From assembly GCF_005116465.1 (NCBI RefSeq), contig NZ_SWBM01000001.1:1488001-1552000 (forward strand): DNA of 64,000 nucleotides, read 5' to 3'. The first letter of the stretch is position 1. Each line of letters begins with the position of its first letter. A program made the translations under genes and the position numbers. This document shows positions 37,913-45,947 of the stretch, in pieces. Under the pieces are notes generated by a model. It saw nothing but the letters and a program-made list of their open reading frames with translations. It had not been told where the DNA came from and did no database searches. Origin of the DNA: Robertmurraya kyonggiensis (GTDB lineage Bacteria > Bacillota > Bacilli > Bacillales > Cytobacillaceae).

Positions 37913-38272
37913 TCAATACAATGAAAATTCTCCGATAAATCTTTGACCTATTAATCTAGGCATAGGAGGAAGTGAAACGACCGTCAGTGCCCCGTCCGGA
38001 ATATTGCTAAAACTCCTATCTCTTATCGAATAGAAGCCATTCTCCTTTAGCTTAAACAATTCCGTTTCAGTCCCCTTCAATACAATCTTACTCATTCCCG
38101 CTTGGTACCATTCCACAAAATAATCGAAGTAATCAGGGAACTGGCAATTATTCGCGCTCACCATATTGATGGTTGAAATCGTTGCAGCGTGCGCGACCTG
38201 TGCAGCGACTTTTCCGGGCTCCATTTTCAAATCACTATTTACAACAAAATATTGAATAACTTCATTGTCCAT
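37913..38272 (-). CDS. Pth2-type peptidyl-tRNA hydrolase-like protein
   Basis: 119 residues. QYFVVNSDLKMEPGKVAAQVAHAAT matches the N-terminal signature of the Pth2 fold (RxDLxMxxGKxAAQxxHA), and IPDGALTVVSLPPMPR resembles its later strand. ATG 38272 was chosen; AGGAGG lies 10 bases upstream, with a nearer GGGGAGA. An ATG 24 bases earlier precedes these sites. Pth2 is chiefly archaeal and eukaryotic, and bacilli use Pth1, so activity on peptidyl-tRNA here is uncertain. It stands alone. Confidence 0.75.
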   Translation of the reverse strand: MDNEVIQYFVVNSDLKMEPGKVAAQVAHAATISTINMVSANNCQFPDYFDYFVEWYQAGMSKIVLKGTETELFKLKENGFYSIRDRSFSNIPDGALTVVSLPPMPRLIGQRFIGEFSLY

Positions 38273-38522
38273 TCTCCCCAGCCCTCCTACATCCAATTAA
38301 AATAACTTATCTTATTTATACGGTTATGTATTCTTGTTTATGAGTCTTTTAGTTTACTTATCAAAAGCAGCAATCATTATATTATAATATCAATCCCAAA
38401 CTTTACCTTTTCAAGAACGGTCCCACGTGTATCAATAGTTTAAAAGTGTTGGAAATAAATAGAGGATGTCCCTCCTAAAATATCATGTTACTGTAAATGA
38501 GAACTTCCAAGGAGGTATTGAA

Positions 38523-39092
38523 ATGAAAAAACTAATTTCAATCATAGCATTCAGTACAATCATGTTTGCAGGTGTAGGTAGTACTTTTGCTGCATCCCAT
38601 ACCGTATCAAAAGGTGAAACGTATTGGAAAATTGGCGTCAACTACGGTGTACCTGTTAATACCTTAATGAAAGCAAACAATGCTAAAAATAGTAATTTAA
38701 ATATTGGTCAAAAAATTACGATTCCAGCATCATCGATAACAACTTCGGAAAAAGATTTATTAGCAAGACTTGTGGAAGCTGAAGCTAAAGGCGAATCTTA
38801 CGCAGGGAAAGTAGCCGTTGCTACTGTGATTTTAAATCGTGTCGATAGTAGTCTTTTTCCGAACACTGTTAATGGAGTCATTAATCAATCTGGACAATTT
38901 ACACCTGTAAGCAATGGTACGATTAAACAAGCAGCAAGTAGTACTTCTAAGAGGGCCGTAAACGAAGCCTTAGCATTCCGTGGACAAGGTAGTGGTTCCC
39001 TTTACTTCTATAATCCAAAGAAAACAACCAACACATGGTTACGTTCGAAAAAAGTAACCATCACAATTGGTAATCACGTATTTGCGAAATAA
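38523..39092 (+). CDS. Exported cell-wall hydrolase with LysM and SleB/CwlJ-type domain
   Basis: 189 residues. A signal peptide (about 1-24, ending TFAAS) is followed by one LysM repeat (about 25-70: HTVSKGETYWKIGVNYGVPVNTLMKAN) and a Hydrolase_2 domain (about 75-189: LLARLVEAEAKGESYAGKVAVATVILNRV, FTPVSNGTI) with the probable catalytic Glu in EAE. AAGGAGG lies 9 bases before the ATG. The domain is shared by spore cortex-lytic SleB/CwlJ and by YkvT/other vegetative hydrolases, so the stage of action is open. Monocistronic with its own terminator. Confidence 0.88.
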   Translation: MKKLISIIAFSTIMFAGVGSTFAASHTVSKGETYWKIGVNYGVPVNTLMKANNAKNSNLNIGQKITIPASSITTSEKDLLARLVEAEAKGESYAGKVAVATVILNRVDSSLFPNTVNGVINQSGQFTPVSNGTIKQAASSTSKRAVNEALAFRGQGSGSLYFYNPKKTTNTWLRSKKVTITIGNHVFAK

Positions 39093-39106
39093 GCTAGAAC
39101 AATATC

Positions 39107-39140
39107 TAAGCACTCCATTTGGGGTGCTTATTTATTTTGC
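39107..39140 (+). terminator. Terminator after the LysM hydrolase gene
   Basis: TAAGCACTCC pairs with GGGGTGCTTA, followed by TTTATTTTGCTTT. Confidence 0.85.
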
Positions 39141-39310
39141 TTTAGTCTTTGACAAGAAATACGTAAAATTTTCGTTAGTCAACCGATTTCAAAGAAAAAT
39201 TGTCCGGAAAGTAAAATTTAAACTTCATCGATGTCAATAAACTTTTTCAAAAAAAGTTTGACATTTTTGTGAACAAATTGAATAATTTAAATAAAGGGAG
39301 GTTGAATATT

Positions 39311-39568
39311 GTGACATCAAGAGAAAAAGTATTAAATCTTGTTAAGTATATCGGTTTAACCTTATTATTATCTGGTTCGGTTATGTTTTTATTCGGCTTT
39401 ATTGGAAGCGGTTTCGGAATGTTAACACCTATTGGTTTAGGTACAATAGTTGGAGCTGTCTTTATTTTTCTTATCGGAGTATTCTTTGTTGCAACGGAAG
39501 AAATGATTGACAATACACATAAAGGAATTCATCTTAAATCGATGAATACAAAAAAAGGAGCTCATTAA
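39311..39568 (+). CDS. Unknown small membrane protein next to the qox operon
   Basis: 85 residues with two hydrophobic segments (about 10-32 and 39-60), then a hydrophilic tail (TEEMIDNTHKGIHLKSMNTKKGAH). Start GTG 39311 has GGGAGG 9 bases upstream; an in-frame start 42 bases earlier has none. The stop lies inside a perfect palindrome that serves as terminator. Convergent with qoxD. Family not recognised. Confidence 0.7.
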   Translation: MTSREKVLNLVKYIGLTLLLSGSVMFLFGFIGSGFGMLTPIGLGTIVGAVFIFLIGVFFVATEEMIDNTHKGIHLKSMNTKKGAH

Positions 39569-39580
39569 TGAGCTCCTTTC
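39554..39580. terminator. Perfect 26-bp palindromic terminator shared with qoxD
   Basis: AAAGGAGCTCATT followed by its exact complement, with A residues on the left and TTTC on the right. It carries the stop codon of the upstream gene near its centre and can also stop the convergent qox transcript. Confidence 0.9.
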
Positions 39581-39589
39581 ATATACATA

Positions 39590-39871
39590 TTACATATCCC
39601 AAACAAACAGGAATAGCGTACCAAATATCGTAATCATAGCGATAAGAATCATAAAATAGACATTACCATAAATAGCCCATTTATCTTTCGTTTCACCAGC
39701 ATGCATAAACACCACTAATTGAAGCAATGCTTGAATAAAAGCTGTTACGACTAAAATAGTAAGACCCGCTGTGAATGACAAGTCTAAGAAATAAACGAGT
39801 AAAGCAATTGCTGTGAGTATCAAAGAAAATACAAAGCCCATTACTTGTTTTGCTGGGAATAATTCTTTCAT
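39590..39871 (-). CDS. qoxD: aa3-600 menaquinol oxidase subunit IV
   Basis: 93 residues with three membrane helices, matching QoxD (KQVMGFVFSLILTAIALLVYF, LLQLVVFMHAG). Last gene of qoxABCD; its ATG follows the qoxC stop by one base, with AAAGGA in the qoxC end. Small subunit needed for assembly of the haem-copper quinol oxidase. Confidence 0.92.
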   Translation of the reverse strand: MKELFPAKQVMGFVFSLILTAIALLVYFLDLSFTAGLTILVVTAFIQALLQLVVFMHAGETKDKWAIYGNVYFMILIAMITIFGTLFLFVWDM

Positions 39872-39872
39872 A

Positions 39873-40469
39873 TTACATCATTCCTTTCAAGTAGATGAAG
39901 CTGAAAATAAAGATCCAAACTACATCTAAGAAATGCCAATAAAGTGAGAAAATAAATGATTTATTTGCTGTTTCAGGTGTTAAACCACGTTTTTTCACTT
40001 GAAGGATAATGGCCGTTCCCCAGAACAACCCGAATGTCACGTGAGCTCCGTGAGTCCCTAATGTTGTTAAAAGACTTGCGGTGAATGCACTTGTTTGAAT
40101 TCCTGCCCCAACATGTACATAATGAACAAATTCAAAGATCTCAAAACTTAAAAAGCCTAAACCAAGTAATAACGTAATCGCGAAAAATGAAATCATTGCT
40201 TTTGTTTTACCTAGACGCATAGCGTGGATACCTAAACCGATCACAAAGCTACTTGTCAAAAGCAATAGAGTTTCAATTAAGACAGGTGTTATTTCAAAGA
40301 TCTCTGAGCCAGCTGGTCCGCTTCCAGTTCTGTTTTCTAATACAAAATAAGAAGTAAATAGCGTTGCAAAAAGCATGATCTCTGCACCAAGGAAAATCCA
40401 GAAACCGAAAATATTTAAATCGTTTTGTTTCGTACTATATTCAAGAGGTTGAGAGTGTTCTAGATTCAT
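39873..40469 (-). CDS. qoxC: aa3-600 menaquinol oxidase subunit III
   Basis: 198 residues with five helices, CoxC/QoxC type (GFWIFLGAEIMLFATLFTSYFVL, GTHGAHVTFGLFWGTAI, YWHFLDVVWIFIFSFIYL). Starts in the last 4 bases of qoxB (ATGA) after GGGGG. Third gene of the operon. Confidence 0.95.
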   Translation of the reverse strand: MNLEHSQPLEYSTKQNDLNIFGFWIFLGAEIMLFATLFTSYFVLENRTGSGPAGSEIFEITPVLIETLLLLTSSFVIGLGIHAMRLGKTKAMISFFAITLLLGLGFLSFEIFEFVHYVHVGAGIQTSAFTASLLTTLGTHGAHVTFGLFWGTAIILQVKKRGLTPETANKSFIFSLYWHFLDVVWIFIFSFIYLKGMM

Positions 40470-42415
40470 TTTTTTGCACCCCCTAATTTTTCTTCCGTTT
40501 CCTCTATTTCTTCTAATGAAATGTAATGCCCGTGGTCGTTTTCAAAAGAACGACAAGCTAAACAAGCAAAAATACCTAAAGTTGAAATAATAAGCAGCGG
40601 CCAAATCGCAAATACGAACGAAAAGCCCCAAACAAAGAATATTGCAGACAAGATAAATGGCATTCCACTATTATTCGGCATATGAATCTTCTTAAGTGGC
40701 TCTGGGAATAAAACATGTTTCTTCTTCTTTGCATCCCAGAACGGCTCAATTGAATTCACCGCAGGTGTAATAGCGAAGTTATACTCAGGAACTGGTGTAT
40801 GCGTAGCCCATTCCAAAGTACGAGCATCCCAAGGGTCACTTCCAATATTTCTTGGAGCATAACGAATGCTGTAGTAAATGTTATAGACAATCAATACAAA
40901 GCCAATAGCCATAATACCTGCACCAATGAATGACAGCATATTTAATGGTCCGAATCCTGTTGATTCAGAATATGTGTACATACGGCGAGCCTGACCGTCT
41001 AATCCTGTGATATACATTGGGAAGAACGCTAAAACAAATCCAATTGATAGTGCCCAGAACGTCCATTTTCCAATTCTTTCATTTAACATAAATCCAAACA
41101 TTTTTGGCCAATAATACGTAAGTCCAGCAAGCATCGCAAACACAACACCAGGAATAATTGTATTATGGAAGTGAGCCACTAAGAACATCGTATTATGATA
41201 TTGGTAATCAGCTGCTGACATAGCAAGCATAACCCCTGTTACTCCACCAATTGTGAAAAGTGGGATAAAGCCTATTGAATACAGCATCGGAACTGTAAAA
41301 CGAATTTTCCCCTTCCACATTGTAAATAACCAGTTGAAAATCTTTACCCCAGTTGGGACCGCAATAGCCATCGTCGTAATCGAGAAGAAACTATTTGATG
41401 CAGCACCCTGACCCATCGTAAAGAAATGGTGAGCCCAAACGAGACAAGATAAAACTGAGATAATTACCATTGAAGCGACCATTGATGTATAGCCATACAA
41501 ATTTTTACTTGAGAATGTTGAAATAATTTCACTGTAAATACCGAAGGCAGGTAAAATTAAGATATATACTTCAGGATGTCCCCAAACCCAGAAAAGGTTT
41601 GCCCAAAGCATATCCATACCGCCATTGGAACTTGTGAAAAAGTTTGTTGCAAAAAGTCGGTCCATTGTTCCCATCGCTAAAGCAACTGTCAATACTGGGA
41701 ACACTGTGACAATAATCAAGTTTGCCACAAGAGTCGACCATGTGAACATTGGCATTTTCATCAATGTCATGCCAGGAGCTCTCATTTTTAAAATCGTTGT
41801 AATCATATTAATACCTGTCATCAATGAACCTAATCCAGATATTTGCAAAGCGATCATGTAATAGTTCGTACCCACTGATTCACTGAAATCAGTTCCTGCA
41901 AGCGGGAAGTAAGAAGTCCATCCTGCGTCAGGTGAGCCACCAATTACGAATGAAATATTAAATAACATAGCACCCATAAAGAATAACCAGAAGCTGATCG
42001 CATTTAAACGAGGAAATGCGACATCACGAGCTCCAATTTGTAATGGGACGATGTAATTCATAAATCCAAAAATAAACGGCATTGCCATAAACATAATCAT
42101 TACGACCCCGTGTGTCGTAAAAATTTCGTTGTAATGCTGGGCATCCAGCAACTTACTATCAGGTGTCGCAAGCTGAGCACGCATCATAATGGCATCGACA
42201 CCACCGCGGAACAGCATAAGAATAGCAGAGATTATATACATTAAACCAAGTCTTTTATGGTCTACAGTTGTTAACCATTCGCGCCATAAGTAGCCCCACT
42301 TTTTAAAATAGGTTAAACCAGCGATAATGGCTACCACTGTAAGTGCAATAACAACCATTGATGCATATATCGCTGGACTTGGATGTGGTATTGCAAAACG
42401 TTCAAAAAATTCCAT
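40466..42415 (-). CDS. qoxB: aa3-600 menaquinol oxidase subunit I
   Basis: Catalytic haem-copper subunit, 649 residues with about fifteen helices. Binuclear-centre motifs are present: WGHPEVYILILPAFGIYSE (CuB His and cross-linked Tyr), HHFFTMG (two CuB His) and the haem histidines in LVAHFHNTII. K- and D-channel regions are conserved. Reduces oxygen to water while pumping protons. AAAGGAG precedes the ATG, 49 bases after qoxA. Confidence 0.97.
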   Translation of the reverse strand: MEFFERFAIPHPSPAIYASMVVIALTVVAIIAGLTYFKKWGYLWREWLTTVDHKRLGLMYIISAILMLFRGGVDAIMMRAQLATPDSKLLDAQHYNEIFTTHGVVMIMFMAMPFIFGFMNYIVPLQIGARDVAFPRLNAISFWLFFMGAMLFNISFVIGGSPDAGWTSYFPLAGTDFSESVGTNYYMIALQISGLGSLMTGINMITTILKMRAPGMTLMKMPMFTWSTLVANLIIVTVFPVLTVALAMGTMDRLFATNFFTSSNGGMDMLWANLFWVWGHPEVYILILPAFGIYSEIISTFSSKNLYGYTSMVASMVIISVLSCLVWAHHFFTMGQGAASNSFFSITTMAIAVPTGVKIFNWLFTMWKGKIRFTVPMLYSIGFIPLFTIGGVTGVMLAMSAADYQYHNTMFLVAHFHNTIIPGVVFAMLAGLTYYWPKMFGFMLNERIGKWTFWALSIGFVLAFFPMYITGLDGQARRMYTYSESTGFGPLNMLSFIGAGIMAIGFVLIVYNIYYSIRYAPRNIGSDPWDARTLEWATHTPVPEYNFAITPAVNSIEPFWDAKKKKHVLFPEPLKKIHMPNNSGMPFILSAIFFVWGFSFVFAIWPLLIISTLGIFACLACRSFENDHGHYISLEEIEETEEKLGGAKK

Positions 42416-42464
42416 CCGTTTGTTTCTCCTTTCGGGAAAAATTACTTTTCAAATTACAATCGAT

Positions 42465-43379
42465 TTAGTGACCCTCATGTTCAGAATGATTTTCTTCTGA
42501 ATGAGAGTGTTCTTCATGTGATTCACCATTTTCCTCAGCATCTGTTGTACCATGAGCATGTTCAGGTGGTGGTGAAAATTCTAAATGAGTTCCGGTAAAG
42601 GTCATTTGACCAAGGTGACCCGGTTCAAGCATTTCGTCAAACTTTTTCTCTGTTAGAGGAGAAGCCGTATCCTTTACTTCCTCCACCCAATCTTCAAAAT
42701 CATCTGAAGACATAGCTGTCACGTTGAAAGAGTTTTCAGCGAATCCCTTCCCACTGAAGTTCGCATTACGTCCCATATATTCACCGATCTCGTCAGCTGC
42801 TAAATGTAACGTCGTGACCATATCTGCCATGGCATATTTCTGACCACCAAGCTGTGGAATCCAAAAGCTTGTAATTGGTCCATAAGAATAGAGTTTAAAT
42901 TCGATTGCTCTGTCTGTTGGAATATATAAGTAATTAACTGTTTCAATATCCTGTTCTGGATAACTAAAATGCCACTTCCAGTTAGATGATGAAGCATAAA
43001 CAACTAAAGGTTCTTGTTCTTCATAACCTACTGGAGCTGATTCAACAATATAGTTACTTTTAACAGAAACAAATGAGAAGAAAGCCACAATGATAATTGG
43101 AACTCCGACACAAATTAATTCAACCCAGAAGTTCCCTTCCATATGCGGAGGCTCATAATCTTCCGGTAAGTTTGAAGCACGGTATTTAATCAAAACATAG
43201 ATTAATATCGCAAACACTATGATAACGATAACGGACATAATCCCTATTGATAATAGGATGTCTGATGCTTGTCTTTCTGCTTGAGGACCTTTTGGGTCTA
43301 AGACCATTAAAGGTTCACACCCTGTTAACACAGTGACAATAGTGAAAATTATCATTAATAAAGTAAATTTGATTTTCAT
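42465..43379 (-). CDS. qoxA: aa3-600 menaquinol oxidase subunit II (lipoprotein)
   Basis: 304 residues. A lipobox signal (VLTGCEPL, Cys about 21), two helices, then a cupredoxin-fold domain (SSNWKWHFSYPEQ, PTDRAIEFKLYSYGPITSFWIPQLGGQKYAM) that lacks the CuA cysteines, which marks a quinol rather than cytochrome c oxidase. The C-terminus is His/Glu-rich (about eight His in the last 40 residues). AAAGGAG precedes the ATG. First gene of qoxABCD. Confidence 0.95.
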   Translation of the reverse strand: MKIKFTLLMIIFTIVTVLTGCEPLMVLDPKGPQAERQASDILLSIGIMSVIVIIVFAILIYVLIKYRASNLPEDYEPPHMEGNFWVELICVGVPIIIVAFFSFVSVKSNYIVESAPVGYEEQEPLVVYASSSNWKWHFSYPEQDIETVNYLYIPTDRAIEFKLYSYGPITSFWIPQLGGQKYAMADMVTTLHLAADEIGEYMGRNANFSGKGFAENSFNVTAMSSDDFEDWVEEVKDTASPLTEKKFDEMLEPGHLGQMTFTGTHLEFSPPPEHAHGTTDAEENGESHEEHSHSEENHSEHEGH

Positions 43380-43720
43380 AAAAGCTTGCTCCTTTCTTGT
43401 TCAGTTAATCACAATCTCATTTATGTAATAGCAATTTGAAATTGGATTATAGAATATTTGTTTTTAAGTGCCTAAATGCAATTACTATAGTAACACGAGA
43501 TTGCCGGTTATAAATGTGACGAAATTTCGAAGGATTTATTTTACATTATTTAACGCTTTCATATACCTTAATTTTCACTAAGTTCTGATTAGCACGATTT
43601 TCATAACTTATTAGGGAATAATAATTTGTGGAATAAACGAAGAATATTCTCGGACACTAATAGCGACAAAATAATTGAAAACGACCATGTAGAGAGTGAA
43701 CTAACTTTTGGAGGTACATC
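43380..43720. promoter_or_regulatory. Intergenic region between divergent qox operon and vanW-like gene
   Basis: 341 bases with no gene on either strand. It must hold both promoters. For qox, TAGGCA - 17 bases - TATAAT on the minus strand near 43450-43480 is the best but weak match. I see no riboswitch or clear operator. Confidence 0.4.
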
Positions 43721-44614
43721 ATGAATTTTTCGTGGATTTTTGGTGTGTTCTTATTCATCAATCCAGCTAATACTCTTACCATTGCAGATAATGATGAGAC
43801 AATCGCAGAAATCAATCGTGAAGATATAGCCTTACAACTACCAGGATTAGAGCTTTTGGATCCTTTTAAATCCAAAACATTGTCCCAACAAATTAATGAA
43901 CAAATTAAGAAACCACCAGAGAATGCTTCAATAAGTGATGCAGGTAGCATTATTCCTGAAAAAATCGGTTATCGCCTTAATGAGCATGCATTTATGGAGA
44001 AGTTGTATGACTTCTATTATAAAAATGGACCCGGTACCTTCGAAGTACCAAAAATATATCAATACCCAAAGGTAGACAGCGAACTATTGTCAAATATCCG
44101 TACAAAACGAATTGGACAATATATTACATACTATAATTCATATAATAAATCTCGCTCTCATAATATCGCTTTGGCGGTCCAGGCGATTAATAATTACGTC
44201 GTCTTTCCTGGAGAAATTTTTTCTTTTAATAAAGTGGTTGGAAAACGTACAGTAGCAAAAGGTTATCAAAAAGCACCGGAAATCGTTAGAGGTGAAACAA
44301 TCGAAGGAATAGGCGGAGGAATTTGCCAAGTCTCCTCCACCCTGTTTAATGCAGTAGATCGTTCTGGTGTTACAATTACCGAGCGCTACTCTCATAGCAA
44401 ACGTGTACCATATGTGCCGCCTGGCCGAGATGCAACTGTGAGCTGGTACGGTCCAGATTTCGCATTCAAAAATGAGTATAACCTTCCTATACTTATACGT
44501 GCTCGGGCATTCGGTGGACAAGTGGTTGTGTTCATCTATTCTTCTGAGGATATTAATTATCATCCTCGTAACGTACAAGGGATACTTCAATTTCCTACTC
44601 GTTTTGCTGAGTAA
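43721..44614 (+). CDS. VanW-family protein
   Basis: 297 residues. The N-terminus is hydrophobic (about 1-18), suggesting export. The VanW domain is in the C-terminal half (SHNIALAVQAINNYVVFPGEIFSFNKVVG, IEGIGGGICQVSSTLFNA, YSHSKRVPYVPPGRDATVSW). Function of VanW proteins is unknown, though they are cell-envelope associated. GGAGG lies 7 bases before the ATG. Its last 20 bases overlap a convergent small gene on the other strand. Confidence 0.85.
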   Translation: MNFSWIFGVFLFINPANTLTIADNDETIAEINREDIALQLPGLELLDPFKSKTLSQQINEQIKKPPENASISDAGSIIPEKIGYRLNEHAFMEKLYDFYYKNGPGTFEVPKIYQYPKVDSELLSNIRTKRIGQYITYYNSYNKSRSHNIALAVQAINNYVVFPGEIFSFNKVVGKRTVAKGYQKAPEIVRGETIEGIGGGICQVSSTLFNAVDRSGVTITERYSHSKRVPYVPPGRDATVSWYGPDFAFKNEYNLPILIRARAFGGQVVVFIYSSEDINYHPRNVQGILQFPTRFAE

Positions 44615-44738
44615 TCCTGTTTAGTTCATTTTCTAAGTCTTGAAGTGAAAGCTCGAACAATTGTTGGTCTTTTATTTTAAAGACACCATACTGGAGCAAT
44701 CTGTCTATAATTTCATCTCTTCTAATTGCGTCATTCAT
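44595..44738 (-). CDS. FbpA-like small protein under SAM riboswitch control
   Basis: 47 codons starting at ATG 44738 with AAGGAGG about 9 bases upstream. The product (RRDEIIDRLLQYGVFK..DQQLFELSLQDLENEL) fits the pattern of the Fur-regulated basic protein FbpA family (IxxLxxxGxYKxxDxQLYELxLxELExEY), although this copy is not basic overall. It is the only gene after the S-box riboswitch on this strand. The family match is from memory and the function unknown; FbpA in B. subtilis takes part in iron sparing. Confidence 0.6.
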   Translation of the reverse strand: MNDAIRRDEIIDRLLQYGVFKIKDQQLFELSLQDLENELNRITQQNE

Positions 44739-44760
44739 TCTTTTATACCTCCTTAACTAA

Positions 44761-44931
44761 ACAAAAAACCTCTTCTTATCATTTATCCAAATAATAAGAA
44801 GAGGTTTATAATTTAGTCGCTCGTCTTATCTTTCAAGCAATATGCTTGTTGGAATTAGCACAGTTCTCATAGAATGAGTCTGTTGCCGAGGTTTCTTAGG
44901 GCCAAATCCCTCCACCTCTCTGGATAAGAAA
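44761..44931 (-). ncRNA. Second SAM-I (S-box) riboswitch with intrinsic terminator
   Basis: On the minus strand the aptamer (about 44931-44824) carries AGAGAGGTGGAGGG, TTGGCCC, GAAACCTCGGCAAC, TGTGCTAATTCC and a closing CTTATC/GATAAG stem. The terminator (about 44806-44761) has arms AACCTCTTCTTAT and ATAAGAAGAGGTT followed by TTTTG. The transcript reads into the FbpA-like gene starting 23 bases later. By family rule, expression should rise when SAM is low. Confidence 0.93.
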
Positions 44932-44957
44932 ATAATTCATATTAAATTTATAGGAAT

Positions 44958-44986
44958 AATATAAATCAGATTAATTTTAAAGTCAA
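44958..44986 (-). promoter_or_regulatory. Promoter of the second S-box transcript
   Basis: TTGACT (44986-44981), a 17-base spacer and TATATT (44963-44958) on the minus strand. It starts just after the thiT stop codon, so no thiT terminator separates them. Confidence 0.75.
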
Positions 44987-44990
44987 TTGA

Positions 44991-45584
44991 TTAGGCTTTT
45001 TTTCCTAAAATTGCCCCAATTCCTTTACGCTGAACCAATCTCGGCGCGTTTGATAACAAGAGAAGAATGACTACTGAGCATAAAATTGTAGCTCCAAGCA
45101 TTGTCCCTCCATTAACAATTAATGAATAAATAACTGGTGACATGCCCTCTGGTGCATATTCACCCCAGAAAATAACGCCCGCAAGAAAATGCCAAAAATA
45201 ACGAGCTACACTTCCAACAAAGATTGCTAAAATAACCCATTGTAATACTTTTCTCTTTTCTCCATTTTGTAGAAGATATTGAATTGGCTTATAGAAAAGT
45301 CCCGCAAATCCAATAAAAGCAAAAGCAATGAAATACTCAATAGCAAATTGAATAGGTGTTAAAAAATAAACATCCCCTACTGCAACCTGAAGCAATCCCC
45401 AAATGAAGCCAGACAAGATACTAACCTTAAATCCCCAACGAAAAGCCAAAATAAAAATGGGCACCATGGCGAATGAAATGGAAATCCATGGACCTAATTG
45501 AATGGCAGGTAAAAGGTCTAAAATCAAAGCAAATGCTGCAAAAAAGGCAGCCTCAATCATTGCAAGTAAACCTAATTTTTTCAT
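44991..45584 (-). CDS. thiT: Thiamine transporter ThiT (ECF S component)
   Basis: 197 residues, six helices, ThiT/YuaJ-type substrate-binding component of an energy-coupling factor importer (GPWISISFAMVPIFILAFRWGFK, GLLQVAVGDVYFLTP, WHFLAGVIFWGEYAPEG). ATG 45584 has GGGGAG 8 bases upstream. The general EcfAA'T module is not in the window. A TPP riboswitch lies directly upstream, so uptake is controlled by thiamine supply. Confidence 0.93.
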   Translation of the reverse strand: MKKLGLLAMIEAAFFAAFALILDLLPAIQLGPWISISFAMVPIFILAFRWGFKVSILSGFIWGLLQVAVGDVYFLTPIQFAIEYFIAFAFIGFAGLFYKPIQYLLQNGEKRKVLQWVILAIFVGSVARYFWHFLAGVIFWGEYAPEGMSPVIYSLIVNGGTMLGATILCSVVILLLLSNAPRLVQRKGIGAILGKKA

Positions 45585-45591
45585 AAAAAGA

Positions 45592-45747
45592 TCTCCCCTT
45601 TTTCTAGATACGAAAAACCTCAAGGGAGAACATGGTCACAGACGATTACGATTTAACCGTCCTTCCACATCCCTGCGCTAGCATTAACTAACAGGTTCAA
45701 AGGGTCTGAACAAAACGTTCACTCTCAGCCATAAGCTCCCCTTGTGG
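45592..45747 (-). ncRNA. TPP (THI-box) riboswitch controlling thiT translation
   Basis: The aptamer (about 45747-45665) has GGGGAGC..GGCTGAGA, ACCCTTTGAACCTG, TTAATGCTAGCGCAGGGA and the closing CCACA/TGTGG stem. No terminator with a T run follows. Instead TCTCCCTT (45629-45622) can pair with the thiT ribosome site AAGGGGAGA (about 45600-45592), which suggests translational control: with TPP bound the site would be hidden. Confidence 0.93.
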
Positions 45748-45904
45748 TTTCCGCTATGTATATGTTTCATACAGTATATCCCATAAGATAGTTTTTTTGA
45801 AGTAATAGTACCGAGAAAAAAGCAAATTATGATTAGAGAAATGGATTGGGCATTTTAGTATATTGAAGGTGTTCTAGCTAAATGAGATTGCTTTTAGGTG
45901 GATA

Positions 45905-45943
45905 GAAAAAGGGCAAAAGCTTCAAATAGCGGTGCCCCTTTAG
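45905..45943 (-). terminator. Terminator after mhqD
   Basis: AAAGGGGCAC and TGCCCTTTT arms on the minus strand, followed by TCTATCC. It ends just beyond the gene stop. The stretch 45748-45904 holds only the thiT promoter region (TATACT with a weak -35). Confidence 0.65.
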
Positions 45944-45947
45944 GTGT

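Noticed and set aside
39181-39300. Possible riboswitch before the 85-residue membrane protein
   Set aside because: The A/T-rich leader has no recognisable aptamer motif or terminator.
44138-44590. Open frame of 150 codons antisense to the VanW gene
   Set aside because: The VanW domain is clear on the plus strand; the antisense frame has no start signal and an odd composition.
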